Below are positions 52,810 through 61,554 of a DNA stretch of 64,000 bases, piece by piece. The stretch is from Anaerolineales bacterium. Lineage in GTDB: Bacteria > Chloroflexota > Anaerolineae > Anaerolineales > Villigracilaceae. The stretch is from contig JABTTV010000001.1 in the NCBI GenBank assembly GCA_015075725.1, forward strand, positions 4,641,223 through 4,705,222, in the 5' to 3' direction. Every line of letters begins with the position of its first letter. The first letter of the stretch is position 1. A model generated the notes under the pieces. It had not been told where the DNA came from and ran no database searches. It saw only the letters and a list, made by a program, of their open reading frames with translations. A program made the translations under genes and the position numbers.

Positions 52810-53910
52810 TTACAGATATTTTTCCTGTCGATGCTTCTTCAAATGCTCGACAACATCCTTTACCTTTTGCGATTGGTCTGTCTTGCAGATCAGAAGCGCA
52901 TCGCCTGTATCTATTATGATCGTGTCGTCCACACCGATGGTGACTATCAATCGGTCTGAACCGCTATAGACAAGTGTGTTGTTCGTTTCGAGCGCAAGGT
53001 GCGACGTTGCATTGGTGGCGATATTTCCATTCATATCCGGCAGCAGCACTTCGAACAAGGATGACCAAATGCCCACATCGCTCCAACCCAAACCGCCCGC
53101 GGGGAGGACTGCTACGCGTTCCGCTTTTTCCATGATGCCATAATCCACAGTCTCGGTTTTCAAATCCAGCCATTTTTCCTTGAGGGATGCATCAAAATCG
53201 CTCCTTCCCCAGCGACTCCCAATAAATTCAAGCGTTTCATGCAATCGGGGCATCTGTGTCCGAATCTCAGCCAATATCGCGTCCGTCCGCCATATGAACA
53301 TGCCGCTGTTCCACGAATGATCGCCGGAATGCAACAATTGCTGAGCCGTTTTTTCACTTGGTTTCTCTTTAAAACTCTTAACTTCATACACCGGATACTT
53401 ATATCCGCCATCCAAAGGTAACCCTTGTTGGATGTATCCAAACGCAGTTGATGGAAGAGTTGGCGTGATCCCAAGAGTGACCAGATAACTGCGATCCGCT
53501 ACTTCGAATGCCGCTTTCAAAAGGTAATGGAACAGATCCACATTACGAATAAAATGATCCGAGGGCAGGATCGCCATCGAAGCCGTTGGGTCGCGTTTCT
53601 GCAGAGCCATCGCGGCCAGCCCGACCACCGAAGCCGTCCCACGTGGGGCGGGTTCGATCAAATAATTTTCATCGGGAAGTTCAGGAGTCTGACTCTTCAT
53701 CTCCCTGGCCTGCTCTTCCACGGTTACAACGAGGATACGCTCCGGCGGAAACAATCCTTCCAGTCTCTTAACCGTGCTTTGAAACAGGGTCTCCTGGCCG
53801 ATCAACGGCAATAATTGTTTTGGTCTTTCCCTTCGTGAGAGGGGCCATAAACGGGTCCCGCCGCCGCCGGCCATGATGACTGCATAGGCATGCGTTAGAT
53901 CAAAAGCCAT
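52810..53910 (-). CDS. manC: mannose-1-phosphate guanylyltransferase
   Basis: 366 residues, the short form without a phosphomannose-isomerase domain. GGGGTRLWPLSRRERPKQ is the nucleotide-binding start; ILPSDHFI and EKPSEKTAQ follow, and WNSGMFIWR and GLGWSDVGIWSSLFEVL are typical GDP-mannose pyrophosphorylase motifs. It makes GDP-mannose, the donor for the DPM1-like enzyme at 35.3 kb. ATG 53910 has AGGAGAG upstream and lies 9 bases after the dprA stop. Confidence 0.92.
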   Translation of the reverse strand: MAFDLTHAYAVIMAGGGGTRLWPLSRRERPKQLLPLIGQETLFQSTVKRLEGLFPPERILVVTVEEQAREMKSQTPELPDENYLIEPAPRGTASVVGLAAMALQKRDPTASMAILPSDHFIRNVDLFHYLLKAAFEVADRSYLVTLGITPTLPSTAFGYIQQGLPLDGGYKYPVYEVKSFKEKPSEKTAQQLLHSGDHSWNSGMFIWRTDAILAEIRTQMPRLHETLEFIGSRWGRSDFDASLKEKWLDLKTETVDYGIMEKAERVAVLPAGGLGWSDVGIWSSLFEVLLPDMNGNIATNATSHLALETNNTLVYSGSDRLIVTIGVDDTIIIDTGDALLICKTDQSQKVKDVVEHLKKHRQEKYL

Positions 53911-53919
53911 TCATCTCTC

Positions 53920-55026
53920 CTAAAGATTGTAGTTCGATGGTTCTTCCCGAACCGCCACGTAATTCATCCCGCCCACCTGACGCACCATGCCCTTCAATTC
54001 CATCATGGCGAGCGCCGCGGATATTTTTTCGATGGGCAGGTTTGCTTGATTGCGGATCTCATCCACGTGCAAAGGTTCACTGCCGAGCGCGTTCAGTACA
54101 AGCGCCTCGGTTTCATCAGACGGTAAGACCTTCCGCGCCGATTTATGTTCGCCCATACGCGTAAGATCGAGCGCCTGCATCAGGTCGGCTGGAGTCAACA
54201 ACGACTGTGCGCCTTTCTGGATCAAACGGTTCGTCCCCTTGCTTTGCGGCGCTAAAATACTGCCCGGCACGGCAAAAATCTCCCGTCCCTGTTCTGCGGC
54301 GAATTCCGCCGTGATCAATGCGCCGCTTGTCTCTGCCGCTTCGACAACGACCACAGCAAGCGATAAACCTGAAATGATGCGATTGCGGGGCGGGAAGTTC
54401 GAAGCGTCCGGCGGGGTGCCGACGGCGTAATCGCTGACGATCGCGCCGCGTTCCATCATCTGCTCGGCGAGTCCGCGATGCTCCGGCGGGTAGATCTTGT
54501 CCACGCCCGAGCCGAGGACCGCCATCGTCCGCCCGCCCGCTTTGAGCGCGGCTTGATGCGCTATCGCATCCACACCCCGCGCAAGCCCGCTGATGACGGT
54601 GATCCCATTAGCGGCGAGATACGAAGCGATTTCCTCCGTCACTTGTCTTCCGTAAGGCGTGACTTTGCGCGTTCCGACAATCGCCACCGCATACAAATCA
54701 TCCATCAAATATTCCCCGCGGATGTAGAGAACGGGCGGCGGCTGATCGATCTCCTTCAAGCGGGCTGGATATTCATCATCCATCCAGGTGAGGATTTTGA
54801 TTCCCTGCGCCTCGATCTTCGCCCAAGCCTGATCCAGATCGATATCCTTCCTAGCCCCGATGACTTTCTCGGCAAGTTTTGCACCCAAACCCGATTCGAC
54901 CAATTCAGACGCATCTGCATTCCATGCGGAGGCAAGGTCGCCAAAATGCGCGATCAATCCCTGCATTCTTACGGCGCCGATGCCTTTGATGAGGTTGAAC
55001 CCGATCCAATATTTCTTATCGTCCAT
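53920..55026 (-). CDS. dprA: DNA processing protein DprA
   Basis: 368 residues. An N-terminal helix-hairpin-helix/SAM-like part (LIKGIGAVRMQGLIAHFGDL), the Rossmann-like DNA-binding domain with AIVGTRKVTPYGRQV, SGLARGVDAIAH and GSGVDKIYPPEH, and a C-terminal winged helix (about 298-360). DprA loads RecA on incoming single-stranded DNA in natural transformation. A TACAAT (TGATACAAT) 9 bases before the ATG suggests a very short leader. manC follows 9 bases after its stop. Confidence 0.94.
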   Translation of the reverse strand: MDDKKYWIGFNLIKGIGAVRMQGLIAHFGDLASAWNADASELVESGLGAKLAEKVIGARKDIDLDQAWAKIEAQGIKILTWMDDEYPARLKEIDQPPPVLYIRGEYLMDDLYAVAIVGTRKVTPYGRQVTEEIASYLAANGITVISGLARGVDAIAHQAALKAGGRTMAVLGSGVDKIYPPEHRGLAEQMMERGAIVSDYAVGTPPDASNFPPRNRIISGLSLAVVVVEAAETSGALITAEFAAEQGREIFAVPGSILAPQSKGTNRLIQKGAQSLLTPADLMQALDLTRMGEHKSARKVLPSDETEALVLNALGSEPLHVDEIRNQANLPIEKISAALAMMELKGMVRQVGGMNYVAVREEPSNYNL

Positions 55027-55072
55027 GGCTTGGAAATTGTATCATTCCCCAATTCGTTTTTTAATTTTGCCT

Positions 55073-55606
55073 TTAGATCAGCCCCTCGATAAGGTGGACT
55101 ATCATCGTTTTCTCCTCCATATTGACCTGAAGGATCACATCCGGGATGGCGGGAAGAAGGATTTCCTTTCCATCTTCCTTTAATACAACATAGACGTCGT
55201 TTGCGCCGGTCTCGAGCACCTCGTGCAAAACGCCGAGTTTGCCGCCTTCATCCGTCGTCACGGTCAGGCCGATCAACTGGTGTTTGTAAATTTTTCCTTC
55301 GGGCAACGCCGGGACTTCACTGGATTTGACATACACCCATTGATTGCGAAAACGACCCGCCGCTTCGGGCGAGTCAGACCCGCGAAGTTTGACCAGCAGC
55401 CCGGTCCCGTGGACGCGGGCGGAGCCAATCGTGAAACTGGCGTGATCTTCACCTATGTAAACCTTGCGCCCGGGTTTGATCCGATCCGGAAAATCGGTGT
55501 GCAGGTCCATAATGATCTCTCCGTTCACCCCATGCGGACGCCGCAGAAAACCGATCGCCAAATAAATAGACTCGCCTTTTGGCGAGCCTGTTTTTTCTTC
55601 AGCCAT
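55073..55606 (-). CDS. rimM: 16S rRNA processing protein RimM
   Basis: 177 residues. An N-terminal RimM beta-barrel (about 13-92; IGFLRRPHGVNGEI, PDRIKPGRKVYIG) and a C-terminal PRC barrel (about 97-172; LIGLTVTTDEGGKLGVLHEVLETGANDVYVV, EILLPAIPDVILQVNMEEKTM). It assists 30S head assembly by binding S19. The order rpsP - khpA - rimM is the usual one; trmD, normally next, is absent here. Confidence 0.95.
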   Translation of the reverse strand: MAEEKTGSPKGESIYLAIGFLRRPHGVNGEIIMDLHTDFPDRIKPGRKVYIGEDHASFTIGSARVHGTGLLVKLRGSDSPEAAGRFRNQWVYVKSSEVPALPEGKIYKHQLIGLTVTTDEGGKLGVLHEVLETGANDVYVVLKEDGKEILLPAIPDVILQVNMEEKTMIVHLIEGLI

Positions 55607-55608
55607 TG

Positions 55609-55848
55609 TCAGGAGGGTTCCGTCACATCCAGCGTGGCTTGCTTGCCCTGGCGTTCCGACGCGACCCGCAACAAGGCACGGATGGAATTCGCCACTTTTC
55701 CACCCTTGCCGATCACGCGCCCCATATCTTCCTTGGCGACGCTCAACTCGATGCGAGGGCGGTTGCCGTTGGACTGGGTAACGATTACATCTTCGGGGTG
55801 ATCCACAAGGGATTTGGCGATATATTCGATCAGGTCTTTCATATTCAC
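55609..55848 (-). CDS. khpA: KH-domain RNA-binding protein KhpA
   Basis: 79 residues. A single KH domain with VAKEDMGRVIGKGGKVANSIRALLR (the GxxG is GKGG), flanked by LIEYIAKSLVDHPEDVIV at the start. KhpA binds many transcripts and pairs with KhpB in other bacteria. It sits two bases before rimM and follows rpsP, separated from it by a hairpin. Confidence 0.93.
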   Translation of the reverse strand: MNMKDLIEYIAKSLVDHPEDVIVTQSNGNRPRIELSVAKEDMGRVIGKGGKVANSIRALLRVASERQGKQATLDVTEPS

Positions 55849-55857
55849 CTTGTAATC

Positions 55858-55888
55858 GACCCCAAAGGTCTCAATGACCTTTGGGGTC
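55858..55888 (-). promoter_or_regulatory. intercistronic hairpin between rpsP and khpA
   Basis: GACCCCAAAGGTC - ATT - GAGACCTTTGGGGTC on the minus strand, without a following T-run. It may stabilise the rpsP message or attenuate downstream expression. Confidence 0.6.
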
Positions 55889-55899
55889 TTGTTGATTAT

Positions 55900-56241
55900 T
55901 TACTTGCGCGTCTTGACCGGCGCGGCGCGTTTGGCTTCCGCGGCGGTGGCTTCCTCGAGGAGGAGATCCAACGTCTCGCCTTTCTTGTAGCGTTCGAATC
56001 GCTCAAGAGTTCCGGCGGTTTTCAGGATCTTTTCCACCGATTCGGTCGGCAGGGCGCCGTGATTCATCCAGCGGTAGATGCGCTTCTCATCCAATTTGAT
56101 CGTGGCGGGTTCAGTTCGCGGGTTATACACGCCAAGAATCTCTAAAAAACGACCGTCACGCGGGGATTCCTTGTCCGCGGCGACGATGCGGTACGTGGGT
56201 TGACCTCGAAGGCCAATACGACGTAAACGAAGACGAACCAT
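55900..56241 (-). CDS. rpsP: 30S ribosomal protein S16
   Basis: 113 residues. MVRLRLRRIGLRGQPTYRIV, SPRDGRFLEILGVYNP and the basic lysine-rich end are the S16 pattern; the C-terminal tail (about 85-113, TLDLLLEEATAAEAKRAAP) is longer than in E. coli (82 residues), as in many Gram-positive relatives. First gene of the rpsP - khpA - rimM set. Confidence 0.96.
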   Translation of the reverse strand: MVRLRLRRIGLRGQPTYRIVAADKESPRDGRFLEILGVYNPRTEPATIKLDEKRIYRWMNHGALPTESVEKILKTAGTLERFERYKKGETLDLLLEEATAAEAKRAAPVKTRK

Positions 56242-56490
56242 TTTAAACTTGCTCCTTTAGTTTTTTTGATTACATTCCAGGCAGGCACGAGAGGGTTGTG
56301 TGCGGGCTGGAATTGCGGGGTGTATTTTACCAGAAGAAACCGGCAATGGATGACTCACTTGCCCATTCCTGAAAAACCCGAGGCGCCTCTTAAAACCATT
56401 GACTTTCCAATGAAAATGAGTATTCTAGATTTATTCGGGCAGGGCAAGACAAGAACTCAGGTGCCCGGGATCCAAAAAAGGAGATTAGAA

Positions 56491-57012
56491 ATGGCTCAAC
56501 CCAAGAAATACCTCCTCACGCCTGCCGGAGGCGGAGCGCCTGTTTGGTACACGGAGTACACCCTGCCTCCCAATGCGCGGAACAAAGGGCTGAAGGACAT
56601 CGCCCGGGAACAATTAGGCGACGAGAAACTCTTCGTCAACATCCTGAGAAAAATCGGACCGGAAAATAACCAGGGAATCAAATGGTACGATGAGATCATC
56701 CCCAAGGACCGCATTGACCCCAACTGGACCTTCCTCCTTCCCCCGGCGGCATCCGGAGCAGATTTGGGGAAATTCAAGATCAAACAGCGAATGGCCGTCC
56801 GCACATCTCCGAGGATCGAGGCGGGGAATGTCTTCTTTGAAGGTCCCGTCGAAACGGAATATACCTACAAGAAAAGTTCAAAATTCACAGATGCCAACGG
56901 GCTGGTCTGGGTGGACGTCACCCAATCGAATATTCCGCGCAAGGTCAGCGGTGCGACCTATTGGATGTGTGTCCGTGAAGGAAATATCGCCCGCACAGAC
57001 CCGGTGGTTTAG
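56491..57012 (+). CDS. LysM-like/SH3-like protein, function unknown
   Basis: 173 residues from ATG 56491, supported by AAGGAGATTAGAA; the frame is open back to 56266 without support. The first half, with KGLKDIAREQLGDEKLFVNILRKI ending in an ILPP-like FLLPPA, follows the LysM spacing (short helix, then a partner strand). The second half (MAVRTSPRIEAGNVFFEG to VDVTQ) looks like a bacterial SH3 domain. No signal peptide. Possibly a wall- or glycan-binding accessory. A terminator follows. Confidence 0.68.
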   Translation: MAQPKKYLLTPAGGGAPVWYTEYTLPPNARNKGLKDIAREQLGDEKLFVNILRKIGPENNQGIKWYDEIIPKDRIDPNWTFLLPPAASGADLGKFKIKQRMAVRTSPRIEAGNVFFEGPVETEYTYKKSSKFTDANGLVWVDVTQSNIPRKVSGATYWMCVREGNIARTDPVV

Positions 57013-57052
57013 AACGCAAGATAGTCACTACGGTCGTCCGCCACGCCGCCGA

Positions 57053-57102
57053 TAAAAAATCATCCCGCAGCTTCGGTCATCCCCGACACGGGATGATTTT
57101 TT
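57053..57102 (+). terminator. rho-independent terminator
   Basis: AAAAAATCATCCCG pairs with CGGGATGATTTTTT around an imperfect inner stem. It separates the two wall-protein genes. Confidence 0.85.
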
Positions 57103-57185
57103 CCCAGGACATTTCAGGGATATAATTTTCATTGTCCCGGTTTGCTGTTGGGGACAACGCCTCTCTCAAAGGAAAGGAAGTCGAA

Positions 57186-59078
57186 ATGAAAAATTCTTAC
57201 CGCCTGTTTCTTCTATTTACCTGCCTGAGTCTGGTTTTGTCCTCCTGCACTATTGGTGGCGGCGCGACCGAAGTTCCGGCTGAGAGTCAAATCCAGATTC
57301 TGCAGGCAACAGCCACCCTGTCGCTTACAGATAAAGTGGCGATCGAACTTTCCGCCCAGGTGGACACGACAACCCAATACAATACTGTCGGGCAGATCGT
57401 TAAATTCAAATACATTGTGAGAATGGCAAAAAATGACAGCGCGGACATTCAACCCAACATCGCATTTACCGGAGCCACTCCCGTCTGCCCCGCAATAAAT
57501 TCGATCGGCAACCTGAATGACCGGTTCGATGCCGGGGAAAGCATGGACTGCACGTTCGATTATCCGCTGACGCAGGCGGATCTCGATAAGGCATCGGTCT
57601 CGAACGTGGTGACCGTCAATATTTACACCGTCAACTCGAACACGGTGACAACAACGGTCCCCACCGTCCCCTCAAAACTTCTCACGCTGACTAAGATTGC
57701 AGACCCGGCAAGTTATTATCAAACCGGTCAAACCATCAAATTCAATTACACCATCAAGAACAGCGGTTCGAACCAGTTGAGTCCCGGTCCATTCACTATC
57801 ACGGATTCAGGGATCAACAACAATACGCCGTTCACATGCGGTGATGCGAATGCCATTCTCGCCCCCGGCGCGACCCTGACCTGTTCAGCGACATATACTG
57901 TCACCTCCGCCGACATGAATGCCGCATCGGTCGCAACCGTGGCAACGGCTGCGGGAGGCGGAGCAAATCCTTCAGCGCAGGTTTCCGTGACGATAAACAA
58001 GACTTCGCCGCCTGCGCTCACCACAGGTTCGACCATCCAGCATAAGGTAAGCAAAGGCGAATGGTTGTGGCAGATCGCCCGGTGTTATGGAGCCGATCCC
58101 GCAAAGACGGTCGCAGCGAACCCGCAGATTCCGAATCCCGCAAAGATCAAGGAAGGCATGATCGTCACAGTCCCCAATATTGGGAGCAATGGAAAAATAA
58201 ATACGCCGCCATGTGCCGGTTTGCATCTCGTCCAATCCGGAGACACTTGGAACTCCATCGCCACGAAATACAACGTAGACCTGGGTCTTCTCCAGATTGC
58301 CAATGGAAATCTTTTGACCCCAGGGAAGGAAATCAAGATTCCGTTCTACACATTCGGGCTGAATCTTCCCACACCTGGAGCTTCTCCCATCATCACCCCC
58401 GGTGCGACCACCCCCGCCCCATCCAGCAGTTTGACATTGACGGTGACAGCCTCCCCCAATACGTACAACCAGGCGGGCCAGGCAATCACATTTACATATA
58501 CCATCAAAAACAGCGGCACGACCACGCTGGGTCCCGATCAATTCAGGGTAACGGACGGGCTCGTAAGCGCCGGCGCTTTTGATTGCGGTCAAAGGACCAC
58601 TCTTTCTCCCGGGGCAACCACGTTTTGCACTGCCACATATACCATTACACAGGATGTGGTCGATAACGCCTCAGCCGTGACGAGTAATGCCTCGGCCTCA
58701 GGAGGCGGCATTACCTCTCCTGCAGTCGTTACAACGATTACGAAAGCCGTATCATTGTTGACCCTGACGGTATCTGCCAACCCAACAACATATAACCAAG
58801 CCGGGCAGACAATAACCTTCACCTATACCATCAAGAACAGCGGAACGACAGCGCTGGGTCCCGATCAATTCAAGGTCACGGACGGTCTTGTCAGCACGAC
58901 TCCCATCAACTGTGGGAACGCGGGCACCACCCTGGCGCCGGGTACAACCACGTTCTGCAATGCCAACCTCACGATTACACAGGACATGCTCGCTGCGAAC
59001 GCGATCACAAGCAATGCAACCGCATCAGGCGCCGGCGTGACGTCCCCGGCTGTAGTCACGACCATTACGAAACAATGA
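57186..59078 (+). CDS. LysM lipoprotein with DUF7507/DUF11-type repeats
   Basis: 630 residues from ATG 57186 (AAAGGAAAGGAAGTCG upstream). The signal peptide ends in LVLSSC. Four related beta repeats occur: about 50-160, 165-275, 415-520 and 525-630, each with the pattern YxxxGQxIxFxYTIKNSG ... FTCG ... LxPGAT. Between repeats 2 and 3 lie two LysM-type units (about 283-330 and 338-385; VSKGEWLWQIARCYG, VQSGDTWNSIATKYNV) and a Pro/Thr linker. It should be anchored in the membrane and bind peptidoglycan while presenting Ig-like repeats. TATAAT at 57121-57126 is a candidate -10. The pepF start lies 15 bases after the stop. Confidence 0.84.
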   Translation: MKNSYRLFLLFTCLSLVLSSCTIGGGATEVPAESQIQILQATATLSLTDKVAIELSAQVDTTTQYNTVGQIVKFKYIVRMAKNDSADIQPNIAFTGATPVCPAINSIGNLNDRFDAGESMDCTFDYPLTQADLDKASVSNVVTVNIYTVNSNTVTTTVPTVPSKLLTLTKIADPASYYQTGQTIKFNYTIKNSGSNQLSPGPFTITDSGINNNTPFTCGDANAILAPGATLTCSATYTVTSADMNAASVATVATAAGGGANPSAQVSVTINKTSPPALTTGSTIQHKVSKGEWLWQIARCYGADPAKTVAANPQIPNPAKIKEGMIVTVPNIGSNGKINTPPCAGLHLVQSGDTWNSIATKYNVDLGLLQIANGNLLTPGKEIKIPFYTFGLNLPTPGASPIITPGATTPAPSSSLTLTVTASPNTYNQAGQAITFTYTIKNSGTTTLGPDQFRVTDGLVSAGAFDCGQRTTLSPGATTFCTATYTITQDVVDNASAVTSNASASGGGITSPAVVTTITKAVSLLTLTVSANPTTYNQAGQTITFTYTIKNSGTTALGPDQFKVTDGLVSTTPINCGNAGTTLAPGTTTFCNANLTITQDMLAANAITSNATASGAGVTSPAVVTTITKQ

Positions 59079-59092
59079 GAAGGAGTTCTCTC

Positions 59093-60898
59093 ATGCCCGT
59101 ACCGCTTCCTCGTGCAAGGGTAAAAAAGAGCCAAACATGGAATGCCGAAAGCGTCTTTGCCTCCCCTGAGGCGTTCGACGCAGAAGTGAAAAGCCTGCTT
59201 GAAAGTCTTCCCGATGCCAGGAAATTTCAGGGTCATCTCGGCAACAGCATTGACACATTCCTCGAAGCGATGAAGACAATGGATGTACTCGACCAACGCT
59301 CATCGAGAGTCCGCGTGTATGCCAACTTGTCCAACGCAGTGGATGCGAACGATGAGCTCGGCGCGGCGATGAACGGCAAAGCCATGTCCGCACTTGCGCA
59401 GGTGGGAGCTGCTGTCTCTTTCCTGGAACCGGAACTGCTCGCCATCGGTGAAGCCAAACTACGCGGATGGGTGGACAGCGACCCTCGCATGAGGCTATAT
59501 GACTTTTTCTTCACCGACCTGTTCCGCAAACAGGCGCACGTCCGCAGCGCTGAAGTGGAGGAACTCATGGGCATGCTTCGCGACCCGTTCGGGGCGATCC
59601 GTTCGACAGCGGGCGCAATAGCCAATGCCGATTTCAAATTCAAACCTGCCAAAGACAGCAAAGGCAACAAACTCGAGCTGACCCAAAGCACAAAAAATGC
59701 ACTCATGCATGCATCCGACCGCAAGGCAAGGCAAACCGCATGGGAAAATTACAACGACAAATATCTGGAATTCAAAAACACACTGGCAGGCAACCTCGCC
59801 GCTTCGATCAAATCCAATGTCTTCAACATGAAGGCGCGCGATTTCAAATCCTCGCTCGAAGCGACTCTTTTCAACGGCAATGTGCCCGTGGAGATGTTCC
59901 ACAATCTGCTCAACATCTTCCAGAAGAACCTGCCCATGTGGCACAAATATTGGCGCATCCGCCGCAAGGCACTGGGCGTGAAGGTTCTGCATCCCTACGA
60001 TATTTGGGCGCCGCTCACCACCAAGAAACACAAAGTCCCCTTTGAAACCGCCGTGGATTGGATCTGCGAAGGTCTCGCACCCATGGGCGATGAATATGTG
60101 AACGTGATGCGCAAAGGCTGCCTTGAAAACCGCTGGGTGGATCGAGCTCCCAATGCCGGAAAACGAGAAGGCGCCTTCTCGACACGCGTCCCCAGCGACA
60201 CGCATCCCTTCATTATGATGAGCTACACCGACGACATCGGCTCGATGAGCACGCTCTCACATGAACTCGGTCACTCCATGCATGCCTGGTACGCCAGCCG
60301 CGCCCAGCCAATGATGTACTATCTTTATCCCTCCATCGTTGCAGAAACCGCATCGAATTTCAACCAGGCAATGACCCGCGCTCATTTGCTCAAAACGAAA
60401 AGGGATAAATACTTCCAGATCGCGTTGCTTGAGGAAGCGATGAGCAACTTCCATCGTTACTTCTTCATCATGCCGACGCTCGCCCGCTTCGAACTTGCGA
60501 CTCACGAACGCGCCGAAAAGGGACAGCCTCTCACCGCCGACTACATGAACAACCTGATGGCGGACATTTTCAGCGAAGGATACGGCGGCGAAATGAACGT
60601 GGACCGAGACCGGGTCGGCATTACCTGGGGAACCTTCACCACGCATCTCTACATCGACTATTACTCGTTCCAGTACGCGATCGGAATCTCCGCCGCAAAC
60701 GCCATCGCCAAACGCGTGCTGGATGGTGTCCCCGGCGCCGCGCAGGATCACATCAACTTCCTCAAGACGGGTTCGTCCATGTCGCCCATGGATGTGTACA
60801 AGACTGCCGGGATCGACATGACCTCCTCCCAACCCATCGAAGAGGCGTTCACAGTCCTCGAAGAATACATTGACCGTTTGGGTGAATTGACAAGTTAA
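59093..60898 (+). CDS. pepF: oligoendopeptidase F-like M3 metallopeptidase
   Basis: 601 residues from ATG 59093 (AGAAGGAG upstream). The zinc motif is HELGH (about residues 390-394) in STLSHELGHSMHAWY, followed by the distal Glu in YPSIVAETASNFNQ. LSNAVDANDEL and KYWRIRRKALGVKVLHPYDIWAPL are typical of the PepF branch. It cleaves short peptides in the cytoplasm. The frame is also open from an ATG at 59075 that overlaps the previous stop, but that lacks a ribosome binding site. Confidence 0.92.
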   Translation: MPVPLPRARVKKSQTWNAESVFASPEAFDAEVKSLLESLPDARKFQGHLGNSIDTFLEAMKTMDVLDQRSSRVRVYANLSNAVDANDELGAAMNGKAMSALAQVGAAVSFLEPELLAIGEAKLRGWVDSDPRMRLYDFFFTDLFRKQAHVRSAEVEELMGMLRDPFGAIRSTAGAIANADFKFKPAKDSKGNKLELTQSTKNALMHASDRKARQTAWENYNDKYLEFKNTLAGNLAASIKSNVFNMKARDFKSSLEATLFNGNVPVEMFHNLLNIFQKNLPMWHKYWRIRRKALGVKVLHPYDIWAPLTTKKHKVPFETAVDWICEGLAPMGDEYVNVMRKGCLENRWVDRAPNAGKREGAFSTRVPSDTHPFIMMSYTDDIGSMSTLSHELGHSMHAWYASRAQPMMYYLYPSIVAETASNFNQAMTRAHLLKTKRDKYFQIALLEEAMSNFHRYFFIMPTLARFELATHERAEKGQPLTADYMNNLMADIFSEGYGGEMNVDRDRVGITWGTFTTHLYIDYYSFQYAIGISAANAIAKRVLDGVPGAAQDHINFLKTGSSMSPMDVYKTAGIDMTSSQPIEEAFTVLEEYIDRLGELTS

Positions 60899-60950
60899 CA
60901 ACCAGGCTCCAAAATCTTCTAGGTCTGAAAGACTTCGAAGAATTTTCATC

Positions 60951-60978
60951 TTGACAAATAGACAAACTTCTATATAAT
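60951..60978 (+). promoter_or_regulatory. arsR promoter with ArsR-type operator, leaderless start
   Basis: TTGACA (60951-60956), 16 bases, TATAAT (60973-60978), then 6 bases to the arsR ATG. The 18-mer ATAGACAAACTTCTATAT (60958-60975) fills the space between the boxes and recurs at 61346 and 61524. Its position implies autorepression by ArsR. Confidence 0.75.
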
Positions 60979-60984
60979 AACCGT

Positions 60985-61296
60985 ATGAAAGTCGACCCGG
61001 TCCTCTTCGCCAAAGCCATCGCAGACGAAACCCGTCAAAGAATCATGAGCGAGTGTTGCTGTTGTGAACTCTCGGTCAGTGGCATCGTCGAAAAGATCGG
61101 CTATTCCCAGCCGACCATCTCGCATCACCTCGCCATCCTGCGCGATGCAGGCTTGGTTAATGTGCGCGAAGAAGGCAAGCAAACGTTCTACACCCTCAAC
61201 CAGGAGCGCATCGCATTCTGCTGCGGGCAGATCATGGTCAAGTTCGCGCCAGAATCGGTTGCCACTGAAAACCTGTTGAAAACCATCAAGGCATAA
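60985..61296 (+). CDS. arsR: ArsR-family transcriptional repressor
   Basis: 103 residues. A winged HTH with the recognition helix in YSQPTISHHLAILRDAGLV and the wing EEGKQTFYTLN. Four consecutive cysteines (24-27, SECCCCELSV) sit where ArsR proteins bind As(III), and a further CC pair lies near residue 76. It should dissociate from DNA on binding arsenite or a similar thiophilic metal. An arsM gene and a Cys-rich peptide gene, each preceded by the same operator, form its likely regulon. The mRNA appears leaderless. Confidence 0.9.
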   Translation: MKVDPVLFAKAIADETRQRIMSECCCCELSVSGIVEKIGYSQPTISHHLAILRDAGLVNVREEGKQTFYTLNQERIAFCCGQIMVKFAPESVATENLLKTIKA

Positions 61297-61297
61297 C

Positions 61298-61333
61298 CGG
61301 GATACGTCCACGGCCGGGACGATCCCGTTTTTT
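61298..61333 (+). terminator. rho-independent terminator of arsR
   Basis: CGGGATACGTCC pairs with GGACGATCCCG (one bulge), then TTTTTT. Confidence 0.88.
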
Positions 61334-61345
61334 GCGGCAAAAATG

Positions 61346-61363
61346 ATAGATAAACTTCTATAT
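61346..61363 (+). promoter_or_regulatory. ArsR-type operator, site 2
   Basis: ATAGATAAACTTCTATAT differs from the arsR site in one base of 18. It lies 15 bases before the start of the Cys-rich peptide gene, just upstream of AAAGGAGAAA. Confidence 0.7.
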
Positions 61364-61378
61364 GAAAGGAGAAACCCC

Positions 61379-61453
61379 ATGAACGAATTACCGGTCGTCC
61401 AGTGTTGTGATGGTGAATGTGAAGGCGGCAGCTGCGGTTGCGGCTGTTGCTAA
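61379..61453 (+). CDS. 24-residue cysteine-rich peptide of the arsenic locus
   Basis: A tiny gene: ATG 61379 behind AAAGGAGAAACCCC (a near-perfect ribosome binding site), stop TAA at 61451-61453. It begins MNELPVVQCC, then DGEC, and ends SCGCGCC: seven of 24 residues are Cys, with no aromatic residue. The vicinal Cys pairs and C-x-C motifs resemble a metallothionein or arsenite-chelating peptide. It has its own copy of the ArsR operator and lies between arsR and arsM, so expression under arsenic is likely. I know no named family for it; function as an As(III)-binding or delivery peptide is inference. Confidence 0.75.
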   Translation: MNELPVVQCCDGECEGGSCGCGCC

Positions 61454-61462
61454 TCTAGGTAA

Positions 61463-61488
61463 CTCTGCTTGCCTCCCGGCAGGCAGAG
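61463..61488 (+). terminator. hairpin between the Cys-rich peptide gene and arsM
   Basis: CTCTGCTTGCC - TCCC - GGCAGGCAGAG, one mismatch, without a long T-run. Could be a terminator or a stabilising end. Confidence 0.55.
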
Positions 61489-61496
61489 AGAACTTG

Positions 61497-61541
61497 TTGA
61501 CGAAAAAATTTTTACTGGTATTCATAGACAACTTTCTATCA
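61497..61541 (+). promoter_or_regulatory. arsM promoter with ArsR-type operator, site 3
   Basis: TTGACG (61497-61502), 16 bases, TATTCA (61519-61524) with TGG in front (extended -10). The 18-mer ATAGACAACTTTCTATCA (61524-61541) matches the arsR operator at 14 positions and overlaps the end of the -10 and the start site. AAAAAGGAGAAACA follows for translation. Confidence 0.65.
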
Positions 61542-61554
61542 AAAAGGAGAAACA

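Noticed and set aside
57053..57102. A small RNA gene between the two wall-protein genes
   Set aside because: The only structure is the terminator hairpin; no separate promoter lies in front of it.
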